Shown: piece after piece, positions 8,250 to 17,498 of the stretch | Layout of the letters: each line of letters begins with the position of its first letter | Position numbering within the stretch: the first letter of the stretch is position 1 | Origin: DAISVY01 sp036826635 | GTDB taxonomy: Bacteria; Zixibacteria; MSB-5A5; GN15; FEB-12 | NCBI GenBank assembly: GCA_036826635.1 | Contig: DAISVY010000001.1 | Coordinates: forward strand, 372,001 to 436,000 | Reading direction: 5' to 3' | DNA: 64,000 bases | Made by a program: the position numbers and the translations under genes | The notes under the pieces: generated by a model | What the model was told of the DNA's origin: nothing | Seen by the model: the letters and a program-made list of their open reading frames with translations, nothing else | Database searches by the model: none

Positions 8250-8938
8250 CCGACACGACATTCGACAATATCCTGGCCATAGATACCTCGACTCGTCGCC
8301 TGTTGCTGGCGCTGGCTTTCGGGGGCGACCGCCTTATCAAATCTTCCGATGTCGTCGAAAAGTCACACGGTCAGTTGCTGCTGAAAAAAATAGATAATCT
8401 TTTTGTCTCGGCCGATTTGTCCGTGTCCGATCTGGATGCTGTCGTTGTTGCGCTGGGCCCCGGTTCTTTTACCGGTTTGCGTATCGGGCTGGCGGCGGCG
8501 AAAGGTCTGGCCGAAGCCGGCGGACTTCCGATGGTGGGAATCAGTCTTTTCGATTTGGCCGCTCGTTTGTTGCGGCAACAGCAACCGCCCGCATACGTGC
8601 TGATACCTTCGCGCAAGGGGGAATGGTATGTGGGCACGCTGGATCAATCCGGAATCGCCGAGAGTAACGTTCGGGTGATTGCCGAGAACGAACTGCCGGC
8701 CATAACGGCTGATCGACCGGTGTACGGTATCGGTTTCGACCCGGCCGCGGTGTTGCCTTTTCTGTCGGGAAGCACCGGACAAGGCCGATTGGAATATGAC
8801 GGCGCCGATTTGTTGTATCTGGGACGCGAGAAGCTTGAGCGGGGCGAGGTTGACGACGTGGCCGCTCTCGAACCTATGTACCTTCAGAAAGCCATAGCGG
8901 AAGCCCGCTTTGAACAACGACAACAGCAGAAACAATAG
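8246..8938 (+). CDS. tsaB: tRNA t6A biosynthesis protein TsaB
   Basis: TsaB is an inactive paralogue of the TsaD ATPase and forms its heterodimer partner in t6A synthesis. The 230-residue product begins with the ASKHA-fold phosphate motif LAIDTSTRRL and shows the family motif GPGSFTGLRIGLAAAKGLA around residues 70-90, which is diagnostic for TsaB. The start is the ATG overlapping the tsaE stop. tsaD itself is not in the window. The 3' end may overlap rimI by up to 29 bases depending on the rimI start. Confidence 0.94.
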   Translation: MTDTTFDNILAIDTSTRRLLLALAFGGDRLIKSSDVVEKSHGQLLLKKIDNLFVSADLSVSDLDAVVVALGPGSFTGLRIGLAAAKGLAEAGGLPMVGISLFDLAARLLRQQQPPAYVLIPSRKGEWYVGTLDQSGIAESNVRVIAENELPAITADRPVYGIGFDPAAVLPFLSGSTGQGRLEYDGADLLYLGREKLERGEVDDVAALEPMYLQKAIAEARFEQRQQQKQ

Positions 8939-9401
8939 CACTTTGGTGGTCCGATACCGGCCTGTGACTCGCGCCGATCTGGGTCGGGTTTGCACCCTGG
9001 AGCGGCAGATTTTCTCCGACCCGTGGCCGAGGAGGACTTTCGAGGAGATGCTCGAAGATGACGCCTGGGGAGGGTTGGTTGCCGAGGTGGACGGACGGGT
9101 TATCGGTTATGCCTGCTATGTGATTATCGCTACGGAGGCTCACCTGGCCAACATGGCCGTGCAGAAAGAGTACCGTAGAAAATCGGTTGCGCACGAGCTT
9201 CTTGAGCATATTTTACGAGTTGCACGGACCAACAAATGTGAGATGCTCTTACTGGAAGTCAGGCCGTCGAACGACGCGGCCCGACGCTTTTATGAGAAGG
9301 CCGGTTTTGTCGAGCTGTACCGGCGGCCCGGCTACTACACCCAACCTGTAGAGGACGCGGTCGTCATGGTGCTGTGGCTGGATGTCGCGGCTGACGAGTG
9401 A
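8910..9401 (+). CDS. rimI: RimI-type N-acetyltransferase
   Basis: A GNAT-fold acetyltransferase of about 150-163 residues, probably acetylating the N-terminal residue of ribosomal protein S18. Visible are the family start VRYRPVTRADL, LERQIFSDPWPRRTF, the acetyl-CoA binding loop VQKEYRRKSVAHELL (Q/R-x-x-G-x-G/A variant, here R-K-S-V-A), and EVRPSNDAARRFYEKAGF. The start is uncertain: TTG at 8910 has a GGAAG six bases upstream but overlaps tsaB; TTG 8943 or GTG 8946 would avoid the overlap and begin closer to the conserved domain. Placement after tsaE-tsaB is typical. Confidence 0.88.
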   Translation: MNNDNSRNNSTLVVRYRPVTRADLGRVCTLERQIFSDPWPRRTFEEMLEDDAWGGLVAEVDGRVIGYACYVIIATEAHLANMAVQKEYRRKSVAHELLEHILRVARTNKCEMLLLEVRPSNDAARRFYEKAGFVELYRRPGYYTQPVEDAVVMVLWLDVAADE

Positions 9402-9404
9402 ACT

Positions 9405-10247
9405 ATGGAATGGTTTAGAAAAGCGAAGTCCGGGCCGGTTGCTCAGGAAAGAAAAGACATCCCCGAAGGGCTGTGGACCAAGTGTAAATCCTGCGGTGAA
9501 ATCGTCTACAGCAAGAAAATGGAACAGCTCAACTGGGTTTGTCCCAATTGTGATTTCCATTTTCGCATTCCCAGTCGGAAATATATAAGCCTGTTGCTTG
9601 ACGACGGTGCTCTCGAGGAATTCGATACCGGGCTTTCCTCGTGTGATCCACTCAAGTTCAAAGATTCCAAGCGTTATCCCGACCGACTCAAGGCCGCCAA
9701 CGAAAAAGCCGGCGGGACCGAAGGGTTGATTACCGGTATTGGCAAGATCGACGGTATGGAGATATCGTTTGCGATTATGGATTTCTCGTTCATTGGCGGT
9801 TCCATGGGCTCGGTGGTCGGCGAAAAAGTAGCGCGGTCCATTGAGCGGGCCATCGAGCGCGAGATTCCTTTGGTTATTGTTTCCTGTTCCGGGGGGGCGC
9901 GTATGCAGGAGGGGATTCTCTCGCTGATGCAGATGGCCAAGACCTCCGGTTTGCTGGCTGTTCTGGCCGAGAAGAAGATTCCCTATATTTCCGTATTGAC
10001 CAACCCCACTACGGCCGGAGTGATGGCTTCCTACGCCTCGTTGGGGGATGTGATAATCGCGGAGCCCAAGGCCCTGCTCGGATTTGCCGGTCCCCGTGTT
10101 ATTCAGCAGACTATCGGTCAGGACCTGCCGGAAGGCTTCCAGTCGTCGGAGTTCTTCATGGAAAAAGGTTTCCTTGACAAGATCGTCAGCCGCAAGGACC
10201 TTCGCAGCACTATCAGTCGTCTTTTGAAATTCATGTGGAGGCCGTGA
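9405..10247 (+). CDS. accD: Acetyl-CoA carboxylase carboxyltransferase beta subunit
   Basis: AccD is the zinc-binding half of the carboxyltransferase that transfers CO2 from carboxybiotin to acetyl-CoA, giving malonyl-CoA for fatty acid synthesis. The 280-residue product has the N-terminal zinc ribbon with cysteines at 27, 30, 46 and 49 (CKSC ... CPNC), followed by the crotonase-like fold with SFIGGSMGSVVGEK, SGGARMQEG, and the GFAGPRVIQQT acyl-CoA site. It follows rimI by three bases and its TGA stop overlaps the folC ATG. The accD-folC pairing is conserved in many bacteria. accA is not in the window. Confidence 0.97.
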   Translation: MEWFRKAKSGPVAQERKDIPEGLWTKCKSCGEIVYSKKMEQLNWVCPNCDFHFRIPSRKYISLLLDDGALEEFDTGLSSCDPLKFKDSKRYPDRLKAANEKAGGTEGLITGIGKIDGMEISFAIMDFSFIGGSMGSVVGEKVARSIERAIEREIPLVIVSCSGGARMQEGILSLMQMAKTSGLLAVLAEKKIPYISVLTNPTTAGVMASYASLGDVIIAEPKALLGFAGPRVIQQTIGQDLPEGFQSSEFFMEKGFLDKIVSRKDLRSTISRLLKFMWRP

Positions 10248-11526
10248 TGCGTTGTCGTCACACGTATGCCCAGGCCGAAAAGTTTATCCTCTCCCGGGAG
10301 TTTTTCGGTATGAAGCTGGGTTTGCAAAACATTACAGAGTTTCTTGAATCGCTGGGTTCGCCGCAGAATACCTATGCCACGGTGCATATCGCCGGCACTA
10401 ACGGCAAAGGTTCCACGGCCGCTATGCTGGCCGCGGTGCTTCGGGAGGCGGGTTATCGGACCGGTTTGTTTACCTCTCCTCATCTGGTGGATTTCCGCGA
10501 GCGTGTGCGTGTCGATGGCCGGATCGTCTCCCGACAGGCGGTGGCCGGGTTTATCGATCGCTGCCGCGGTCAATTGGTAAAAAAAAAATCTCGTTCTTTG
10601 AGCTGGTAACAGCTCTGTCGTTTGATTATTTCGCCCGACAAAAGGTCGATGTGGCCGTAATCGAAACCGGTCTGGGGGGGCGCCTCGACGCCACCAATGT
10701 GCTGGCTCCCGTTTTGACTATCATCACCGATATCAGCATGGACCATGCGGAGATACTGGGCAACAGTCTCGGGTTGATTGCCGGTGAAAAGGCCGGTATC
10801 GTCAAAGCCGGGGTGCCCAATCTGATCGGGCCGTTGCCTGCCGAAGCGACAGCGGTGATTCGGAAGGTCTGTCGGGAACGCGGGGCTCCGCTTGTCTCGA
10901 TGTCGGGGAATGGGGTTCGAATAGACAAACGTCACCTGTGTCTGGATTTTCATGATGACGGTTTGAATCTGTCGGGTTTTGCCCCGTCTTTGCCGGGGGT
11001 GCATCAGCTTAGAAACTGTGCTCTTGCGCTGAAGGCTATGGCTGTTTTGCGCCGACAGGGTTTTGCTATCTCCGGGAAAGCCGTGACCACCGGTCTGCAC
11101 CGGGTCGAGTGGCCGGGCCGGTTTCAGATGCTGAAACGGCCGAACAAGCCGAGGATGATTCTTGACGTATGTCACAATCCGGGCGGGGCCGCGGCGTTTG
11201 CCGATACTTTCGCTCGTACTTTTCCCCGGCGGAAGTGCTCTTTTGTCGTGGGTTTCGTCAAGCGGAAAGATCATCAGAGAATAATCGATGTTCTTGCGCC
11301 GCTGGCTGAGCGATTCGAGCTCGTACCGCTCAAGACCGGACGGACTGTGGACATCAAAGAACTACAGCAAACTTTGAACTGGCACGGGGTGCCGGTTTTC
11401 CGCGCCGGTCGGTTGGAAACCGCCCTGGCCCGGCTTTTGAAAACGGCCGGTTCCGACGATATTATATCTGTAGTAGGCTCCCACTACTTAGTAGGGGAAT
11501 TCCTGAAGAAGAATGCGCTGAGATGA
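10247..11526 (+). CDS. folC: Folylpolyglutamate synthase FolC, frameshifted
   Basis: FolC adds glutamate to folates (and in many bacteria to dihydropteroate). The N-terminal piece (10247-10609) has the P-loop GTNGKGST at residues 50-57 and LFTSPHLVDFRERVRV. After the run of ten A at 10579-10588 the frame is wrong and ends at 10609 (after SRSLSW); in the -1 frame the protein continues without loss as KISFFELVTALSFDYFA, then ETGLGGRLDATNVL, TDISMDHAEILG, GEKAGIVKAG, and LDVCHNPGG, to 11526. One extra A would restore a normal 426-residue enzyme. The start chosen is the ATG at 10247 (TGATG overlap with accD, GGAGG five bases upstream); GTG 10235 is an alternative. The gene may be intact in the cell through slippage, or the base count may be wrong. 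Confidence 0.88.
10579..10588 (+). other. Homopolymer A10 at the folC frameshift
   Basis: Ten consecutive A lie exactly where the FolC frame must change by -1. The run contains the slippery heptamer A-AAA-AAA in the reading frame. It is either a transcriptional or ribosomal slippage site or an error in homopolymer length. Confidence 0.9.
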
Positions 11527-12884
11527 AAAAGGACCAATCGTCCCAAAAGAAGAAATCCGCCCCGAAAGCACCGGCGCCGACAGACAACGTCGGCTCGGCG
11601 GTTGACGTGAACCATGAGTTGGAAGACAAGGTCTTTTCGCTCAGCCGGGCAAACCGTCAGCTCAAGCGCAAGGTGTTCGATCTCTACACGATATTCGAGA
11701 TCAGCCGCAATTTCAACGCTGTTCTGGATTATCAACTTCTGCTGGAGACGTTCATCTTTACTTGCCTGGGGCAGGTGGGATTGCTCAAAGGGGCGATTTT
11801 TCTGAGGAGCGATATCAATTCCCGGGAATTCAGCCTGGCCAAAGCCAAGGGTTCGGGTGATCTTCCCCGGCCGGGTGACGCCTTTGCCGATGGCTCGCGG
11901 TTGACCGATTATCTGGCTCGTCTGAATCGACCCGTGTTGATCGATGAATTATCGCCGGAGATTGCGACGGACAAAGAGAGAGCGATTCTGGCCGATTTCG
12001 AACACGGGGTGGTAGTGCCGCTGATGCATCAGGCGCGTCTGGCCGGGCTTTTTCTTGTTGCCGACAAGATATCCGGGACCGCCTATACCCCGGACGATAT
12101 GGAGTTCCTGTCCGCTCTGGGCAATCAGATTTCCGTGGCTATCGAGAACGCCCGCCTGTATGAGGCGGAGAGACAGGCAATTCAGCAGTTACGTGCCGCC
12201 CAGCAACAGTTGGTTCAGACCGAGCGTCTGGCGGCTCTGGGTGAAATGTCGGCGAAAATAGCCCATGAAGTCAACAATCCTTTGGGGATTATCAAGAACT
12301 ATATTTTGTTGCTCAAACGGGCCGGAGAACAAAACAAAGAAATTCGCGAGTATGCCGAGATCGTCGGTCAGGAAATCGACCGCATCGCCAATATCGTGCG
12401 CCAGTTGCGGGAGTTCCAGCGACCGGCACGAATGGAACAGGGGCCGGTTGATATTCGTCAGGTGCTCGAAGAGGTCCTGAAACTTATGGAGCGCCAGTTG
12501 AAATCGGACCACATTGTCGTGGTGCGCCAATTCGAAGAAGAAAGTTTCATCGTCAACGGTTCCGGCGACGGTCTCAAGCAGGTGTTTTTCAATCTCATAA
12601 TCAATGCCCGCGCGGCCATGGAGGGTGGAGGAACACTTACCGTTTCTATGCAGCGTCAGAACGGCGACTTGCTCATGAAATTCGCCGATACCGGCCCCGG
12701 AATTCCCGCCGATGTGGTCCCGCATATTTTTGAACCGTTTTTCACGACCAAAGGGGAACATGGCAGCGGGTTGGGACTTTCCGTCTGTTACGGGATAATA
12801 AACAGCCACAAGGGGTCGATAACTTATAGGAATCTAAAAACCGGGGGCTGCTTCGATATAGTATTGCCGCTACGAGAAGAGTGA
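11523..12884 (+). CDS. GAF-domain sensor histidine kinase
   Basis: A soluble kinase of 453 residues without transmembrane segments. A Lys/Ala/Pro-rich N-terminus and a short coiled coil (about residues 30-60) precede a GAF domain (about 65-215, ending FLSALGNQISVAIENARLY), a coiled-coil linker rich in Gln, then a HisKA domain with the H-box SAKIAHEVNNPLGIIKNY (His248) and an ATPase domain (N-box FFNLIINARAAM, DTGPGI, GSGLGLSVCYGI). It overlaps the folC stop by four bases (ATGA) and is followed after seven bases by a hybrid kinase, so the three regulatory genes to 16.57 kb likely form one signalling unit. The ligand of the GAF domain is not predictable. Confidence 0.9.
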   Translation: MKKDQSSQKKKSAPKAPAPTDNVGSAVDVNHELEDKVFSLSRANRQLKRKVFDLYTIFEISRNFNAVLDYQLLLETFIFTCLGQVGLLKGAIFLRSDINSREFSLAKAKGSGDLPRPGDAFADGSRLTDYLARLNRPVLIDELSPEIATDKERAILADFEHGVVVPLMHQARLAGLFLVADKISGTAYTPDDMEFLSALGNQISVAIENARLYEAERQAIQQLRAAQQQLVQTERLAALGEMSAKIAHEVNNPLGIIKNYILLLKRAGEQNKEIREYAEIVGQEIDRIANIVRQLREFQRPARMEQGPVDIRQVLEEVLKLMERQLKSDHIVVVRQFEEESFIVNGSGDGLKQVFFNLIINARAAMEGGGTLTVSMQRQNGDLLMKFADTGPGIPADVVPHIFEPFFTTKGEHGSGLGLSVCYGIINSHKGSITYRNLKTGGCFDIVLPLREE

Positions 12885-12891
12885 CGGAGCT

Positions 12892-15033
12892 ATGACAGCA
12901 CAGGATACCAAGATAATCATCATTGACGATGAAAAGCGGATGTGCGATTCGCTCACCGCGCTTTTGCAGGGAGAGGGTTATCGGGCGATTAGTTTTCAAA
13001 ACCCGCCTCAGGCCATAGAGGCTATTCGCAACGAGCGGGTCGATCTGGTCATCACCGATATCAAGATGCCGGAGATGGACGGTATTGAGGTGCTTCGGAT
13101 TATCAAGGAAATCGACGAGGGGATTCCGGTGATATTGCTTACCGGCAATGCTTCCCTTGACTCGGCCGTGGATGCCGTGGCCAAAGGCGCCTATGATTAT
13201 CTTCTCAAGCCGGTCGAGTTCCCTCACCTGGAAATGGTCATCAATCGCGCTCTGGAACGTCGCCGTAACGAGCTGGCCCGGCTTCGGTTGATGGAAGAAC
13301 TGAAACTGTCAAATCTTATTCTCAAACGGCGGGTAGGGGAACTCAATGCTCTTTACGAGGCCGGTAAGTCAATCGGTTCCTCGGCCAATCTTTCGGAACT
13401 GCTGCGACAGATAGTCGTTCTGGCCGCCACCGTTACCGAGGCCAATGTCGGATCGATAATGCTGCTGGACGAGGCCCGGGAATATCTGACTATCGAAGCT
13501 TCTATCGGTCTGGATGATAATATCGTTCAGACAACCCGTCTGCCCATCGGGGCTTCCATCGCCGGTTACGTGGCCAAAACGGGCGAGGCGGTGATGGTCG
13601 AAGACGTGGAAAAAGACGAGCGCTTCAAACGGATCAATCGGGAACGTTACGGCGCGGCGTCATTGTTGTGTACACCCCTGCGTATCAAGAACAATGTCCT
13701 CGGGGTCATCAATATGGCCAACAAGAGCGGGGGAGGCAGCTTTGTGCCCGACGATCTGCGCCTGCTGACTACTTTCGCTTCTCAGGCGGCCGTGGCCGTG
13801 GACGATGCTTACCAGTTCGAGAAGAGCCGTCGCCGGCTGGTCGAGTTCGAGATCCTTCACGGGATCGCCCATGAACTGCCCAATATAGATACGCTGGTCA
13901 GTTTTCGCAGTATTCTGGTCGATAAGCTGCGGCGTGTTTTCCCCATAGATTATGCCATCTGGTTCGACTGGGATCCCTCCGCCAGATGTCTTCTGCCGGC
14001 CGGAGCCCTGGGCGATACACCTATTCCGCTGACCGAAAGCGGTAAAATTGACCTGTCGCGGATCAGTCGTGATTTGATCGAAGTGTCCGAGATAGACCTG
14101 GAAGGTTTCAATTTTGACGATATCAGGAAGCTCTCGGAATTCATGGCCGAGAAGCTCAAGTCCAATGAACATTTTCCGCGGCCGGAGGCGGCCTATATGG
14201 CCGTGCCCATACTCCATGGCGGTCAGCTTAGTAACATTTTCTATCTGGGGGCCAATATCGGGCGGGTATACGGCGACGAGGACATCTCCTTAGCCCGGTT
14301 GGTAATATCTCAGGCGGCGGTGTTGTTCGAGAAAGAAAAGGCCATGCTCAATGCCACCCGGCTTATGACCATGGGCAATATGATATCGGAAATATCTCAC
14401 GATTTGCGCAAGCCGCTCACGTCGATCAGGGGCGGTCTGCAGATTCTTCGCCAGAAACACCCGGATGTGGCCGAAGGCTCGGATTTCTTCAAGATGGCCG
14501 AGGAAGAAATTCACCGCATGAACGATCTGGTCCGCGAGTTGGTCGATTTTTCTAATCCCAATCGCTATGAAACGACCAAGGTTGACCTGCGTGAAGTTGT
14601 TCTCCGGGCCGTCGATCTGGTAGGGCCGGATATGCGCAAGCATAAGATCGAACTGAAACACTTGTTTGATGAAGCCAACTGGGAAGTTATCGTCAACAAG
14701 AACCAGATTATGGAAGTGTTCCTGAATCTGATCATCAACGCCGTTGACGCTATGCCCGACGGGGGGACGCTCAGCATTCACGGACTTATTGAACAGCCGC
14801 CGCATCGTAACGAGGATTATCTGGCCGTCAAAATAGCCGATACCGGGGTGGGCATCTCCAAAGATAACCTCGCGCGCGTTTTCGACCGTTACTACACGAC
14901 CAAAGAAACCGGCACCGGTCTGGGACTGGCCGTGGTGGAGCGGGTTGTCTCCGCTCACAACGGAACCATCAATATCGAGTCGACCGAGAATAAAGGGACG
15001 ACTTTCACTGTCTATCTGCCTTACCAGGACTAA
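12892..15033 (+). CDS. Receiver-GAF-kinase hybrid
   Basis: A 713-residue cytoplasmic protein with a receiver domain at the N-terminus (D12-D13, phospho-acceptor D56 in LVITDIKMPEMDG, Lys in LLKPV), a GAF domain (about 155-310), a second GAF-like region (about 325-480), then HisKA with H503 in SEISHDLRKPLTSIRGG and an ATPase domain (LNLIINAVDAMPDGG, DTGVGI, TGTGLGLAVVERV). Receiver-first kinases usually take phosphate from another kinase and thereby have their own activity modulated. The preceding GAF kinase and the following NtrC-type regulator are the obvious partners, giving a plausible kinase-hybrid-activator relay. No membrane segments are seen, so signals are cytoplasmic or reach it through protein partners. 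Confidence 0.9.
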   Translation: MTAQDTKIIIIDDEKRMCDSLTALLQGEGYRAISFQNPPQAIEAIRNERVDLVITDIKMPEMDGIEVLRIIKEIDEGIPVILLTGNASLDSAVDAVAKGAYDYLLKPVEFPHLEMVINRALERRRNELARLRLMEELKLSNLILKRRVGELNALYEAGKSIGSSANLSELLRQIVVLAATVTEANVGSIMLLDEAREYLTIEASIGLDDNIVQTTRLPIGASIAGYVAKTGEAVMVEDVEKDERFKRINRERYGAASLLCTPLRIKNNVLGVINMANKSGGGSFVPDDLRLLTTFASQAAVAVDDAYQFEKSRRRLVEFEILHGIAHELPNIDTLVSFRSILVDKLRRVFPIDYAIWFDWDPSARCLLPAGALGDTPIPLTESGKIDLSRISRDLIEVSEIDLEGFNFDDIRKLSEFMAEKLKSNEHFPRPEAAYMAVPILHGGQLSNIFYLGANIGRVYGDEDISLARLVISQAAVLFEKEKAMLNATRLMTMGNMISEISHDLRKPLTSIRGGLQILRQKHPDVAEGSDFFKMAEEEIHRMNDLVRELVDFSNPNRYETTKVDLREVVLRAVDLVGPDMRKHKIELKHLFDEANWEVIVNKNQIMEVFLNLIINAVDAMPDGGTLSIHGLIEQPPHRNEDYLAVKIADTGVGISKDNLARVFDRYYTTKETGTGLGLAVVERVVSAHNGTINIESTENKGTTFTVYLPYQD

Positions 15034-15135
15034 TTCGGGTGCACTCATTTGCGACAAAGCCGCAAAATTCCGTATGATTTGGCTTGATTTGCCTGTCGGG
15101 ATGCCGATACTTAGTCATAGTAACGTGGAATAGCT

Positions 15136-16572
15136 ATGCCTAAAGGAAAAGAGAAAATTAAAGTACTGGTAATCGATGACGATCCCAAGATCGCCTGGAT
15201 TCTCTCCGAGGGTTTGTCGAAGAATTTCGAATTCATCACCGCACGCGACGGGGTTGAAGGAATCCAGATGGTCTCCACCGAGAAGCCCGATCTCATTTTG
15301 CTCGACATCAAAATGCCGGGGATGAGCGGCCTTGAGGTGCTGGAGAAGCTGAACAAACAGGACCGCCGTCCTGAAGTTATTATGATCTCGGGGCACGGCG
15401 ATACCAAGTATGTGGTGGAGTCGATGCGCCTCGGGGCGGCCGAGTTCATTGACAAGCCTTTCGATGTCCGCGAGGTGGAAATACATCTCAACGGCGTCCT
15501 CGAACGAGTCAAGCTTCGTGAGGAAGTTACGGAGCTCAAGAAAGAGCTTCAGGTCCGCAGCGATTTCACCTCGTTTATCGGTGATTCCGAACCGATGTGC
15601 CGGGTTAAGGGCATAATCGAGCAAGTGGCCGATTCCGAACTGACCGTGCTGATTCGCGGTGAATCCGGTACCGGTAAGGAAATAGCGGCGCGGTCGTTGC
15701 ACCAGCTTTCGGGACGACGCGATCAGCCTTTCGTAAAAGTCAATTGTGCGGCTATTCCGCGCGACCTGCTTGAGGCAGAGTTATTCGGCTATGAAAAAGG
15801 GGCCTTTACCGGCGCCCACAAGACCAAGCAGGGGCGGTTTGAACTGGCTACGAAAGGTACGATATTCCTCGACGAGATCGGCGACATGCCCATGGAGTTG
15901 CAGTCGAAATTGCTGCAGGTCCTTGAGCAGCAAGAATTTGTCAGGGTGGGAGGAATACACAACATCCATGTCGATGTCCGCATCATTTGCGCCACCAATA
16001 AAGATCTTGAACAGGCTATCGGGGCGGCCATGTTCCGGGATGATCTGTTCTACCGGCTCAACGAAATAACGCTCATTCTGCCGCCGCTGAGAGAACACCG
16101 CGATGATATCCCGCTGCTGGTCAGTCATTTTCTGGACAAGTACAACCGTCTGTACAACAAAGAGCACGGTCCTCTTTCGCCCGAAACAATCGCCCAACTG
16201 ATTGACTTCCACTGGCCGGGAAATATCCGCCAGCTTGAAAACATGATCAAACAGGTGGTTGTGCGCTCCGATGAGAAAATCATCTCCGAATTGATTTCCT
16301 CAGCCAGTCAGCAGGTCGTCGCGCCCGGATCTTTGGTCCCCCGGGTGGCAACTATGGTGGCTGTACCCGCCGGTTCTGACGATACCGCCGATGGTGATTA
16401 TTCACTTAAACGCAGGATCGGCCGGAAAGTGGCCGAGGAAGAAAAAACGCTTATTTCTGAAGTGCTGACCCGGACTAACTGGAACCGGCGCAAAGCCGCC
16501 GAACTGCTCCAAATCTCCTATCGGTCGCTGCTGTATAAGATCAAAGACTACGGTCTTAACATCAGCAAATAG
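15136..16572 (+). CDS. NtrC-family sigma-54-dependent response regulator
   Basis: A 478-residue transcription activator with three domains: receiver (residues about 8-122, D57 in LILLDIKMPGMSG, Lys in FIDKPF), AAA+ ATPase (about 145-375) with Walker A GESGTGKE at 175-182, the sigma-54 contact loop GAFTGA at 222-227, and FLDEIGDMP as Walker B, and a C-terminal Fis-type helix-turn-helix (NRRKAAELLQISYRSLLYK, about residues 450-470). It drives RNA polymerase containing RpoN at -24/-12 promoters. It lies 102 bases after the hybrid kinase. Candidate RpoN promoters in this window stand before the flagellin gene and before a putative small RNA at 26.6 kb, but a link to this regulator is inference. 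Confidence 0.96.
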   Translation: MPKGKEKIKVLVIDDDPKIAWILSEGLSKNFEFITARDGVEGIQMVSTEKPDLILLDIKMPGMSGLEVLEKLNKQDRRPEVIMISGHGDTKYVVESMRLGAAEFIDKPFDVREVEIHLNGVLERVKLREEVTELKKELQVRSDFTSFIGDSEPMCRVKGIIEQVADSELTVLIRGESGTGKEIAARSLHQLSGRRDQPFVKVNCAAIPRDLLEAELFGYEKGAFTGAHKTKQGRFELATKGTIFLDEIGDMPMELQSKLLQVLEQQEFVRVGGIHNIHVDVRIICATNKDLEQAIGAAMFRDDLFYRLNEITLILPPLREHRDDIPLLVSHFLDKYNRLYNKEHGPLSPETIAQLIDFHWPGNIRQLENMIKQVVVRSDEKIISELISSASQQVVAPGSLVPRVATMVAVPAGSDDTADGDYSLKRRIGRKVAEEEKTLISEVLTRTNWNRRKAAELLQISYRSLLYKIKDYGLNISK

Positions 16573-16888
16573 GCCGGAGCATCCGACGCCGGTACCCTGC
16601 AACGCATCAGTCACTATCTTGTATTATCTGTGCATTTTTTGAGCACTCCCTTGCATAGGCTGTTTGAGTGATATTTTACCGCCGGCCGGGCTGGTGACCG
16701 TTGCTGTTTCGGGACGCATTATCATTCAACGGATTAGCTTCTCGTATCGATTGTCGTTCGGTCACTTCCGGGAAATGTTTTCCGAGATGTCAAGCAGTTA
16801 TCTTGCGGGAATGAATGTTGCATTCTTTCTCTTCGGTTAATTTTGTATAGGTATTAGCGAGACGGAACGACTCCGTGCTAAGGCAACT
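16573..16888. other. Intergenic region before the GGDEF-like gene
   Basis: No gene or clear terminator is seen. A sequence TAATTTTG at 16838-16845 with TTG at 16818-16820 resembles the Bacteroidetes-type promoter (TTG-N17-23-TAnnTTTG), and TATAGG follows at 16846-16851 with a poor -35. The evidence for a promoter is weak. Confidence 0.3.
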
Positions 16889-17338
16889 ATGGCTAAGAGA
16901 CTCAATACCCTGATGGATGCCACTTCCCAGGCTTTTGTAGGCAGAGCTGGCATTGAATTACACCGGGCTGAAAGGTATCGGGTTTTCGTCTCGTTGACGA
17001 TTCTCGACCTCGAATTTGCGCGACGTTATGCCGGGGATCGGTTTGATACCGTTCTGCGGGATCTTAAGGACCGGATTGCTTCCCATATCCGAGTCTGTGA
17101 TTATGCCGATCTGATCACTGACAGCAGCCTCGCGATTCTTTTGCCGGAAACTTCTCGCCAGGGGGCCGAGGTAACCTCGCGCCGTCTTGCGGAGTTAATT
17201 CGCACCCGCCTGGGTGAGATTACCGGTGAGTCGGTCAAGGAAATCGTTCCGGTTGAGATCGTATCTTATCCGGATACGGCCGGAGCCAAAACTCTGGCCG
17301 GATATCTCGAAAGCCTGGCCGAGAAAAGAGTAAATTAG
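16889..17338 (+). CDS. Degenerate GGDEF-domain protein
   Basis: A 149-residue stand-alone domain resembling the GGDEF fold of diguanylate cyclases. The alignment is suggested by the N-terminal HRAERYRVFVSLTILDLEFARRY pattern (the usual hxxDxDxFK region) and by LAILLPETSRQGAEVTSRRLAELI, which corresponds to the segment after the GGDEF motif. The catalytic GGDEF itself is replaced by a TDSSLA-like sequence, and the metal-binding aspartates are not conserved, so it is unlikely to make c-di-GMP. It has no signal peptide or other domain. A role as a regulatory or scaffold protein is possible; assignment is from pattern only. The gene ends in an intrinsic terminator. Confidence 0.65.
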   Translation: MAKRLNTLMDATSQAFVGRAGIELHRAERYRVFVSLTILDLEFARRYAGDRFDTVLRDLKDRIASHIRVCDYADLITDSSLAILLPETSRQGAEVTSRRLAELIRTRLGEITGESVKEIVPVEIVSYPDTAGAKTLAGYLESLAEKRVN

Positions 17339-17369
17339 CGCCCCTCTTTTAGTTACTTTTCACATCCAT

Positions 17370-17408
17370 GAAGACCGTCCAGCCCCTCCGGATGGTCTTC
17401 TTATTTGT
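17370..17408 (+). terminator. Terminator after the GGDEF-like gene
   Basis: GAAGACCGTCC (17370-17380) pairs with GGATGGTCTTC (17390-17400) with one wobble, followed by TTATTTGTGTT. Confidence 0.7.
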
Positions 17409-17431
17409 GTTGCCATTCCACGTACGGTAAG

Positions 17432-17463
17432 AAAAAGGCCGGAGGTTGTGCCCTCCGACCTTC
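17432..17463 (-). terminator. Terminator of valS
   Basis: On the minus strand AAGGTCGGAGG, a six-base loop and CCTCCGGCCTT form a stem (one G-U pair) ending in TTTTTC, about 36 bases after the valS stop. Confidence 0.8.
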
Positions 17464-17498
17464 ATGCGGACTTTACTGCGTGACAGAATAGCCGACCG

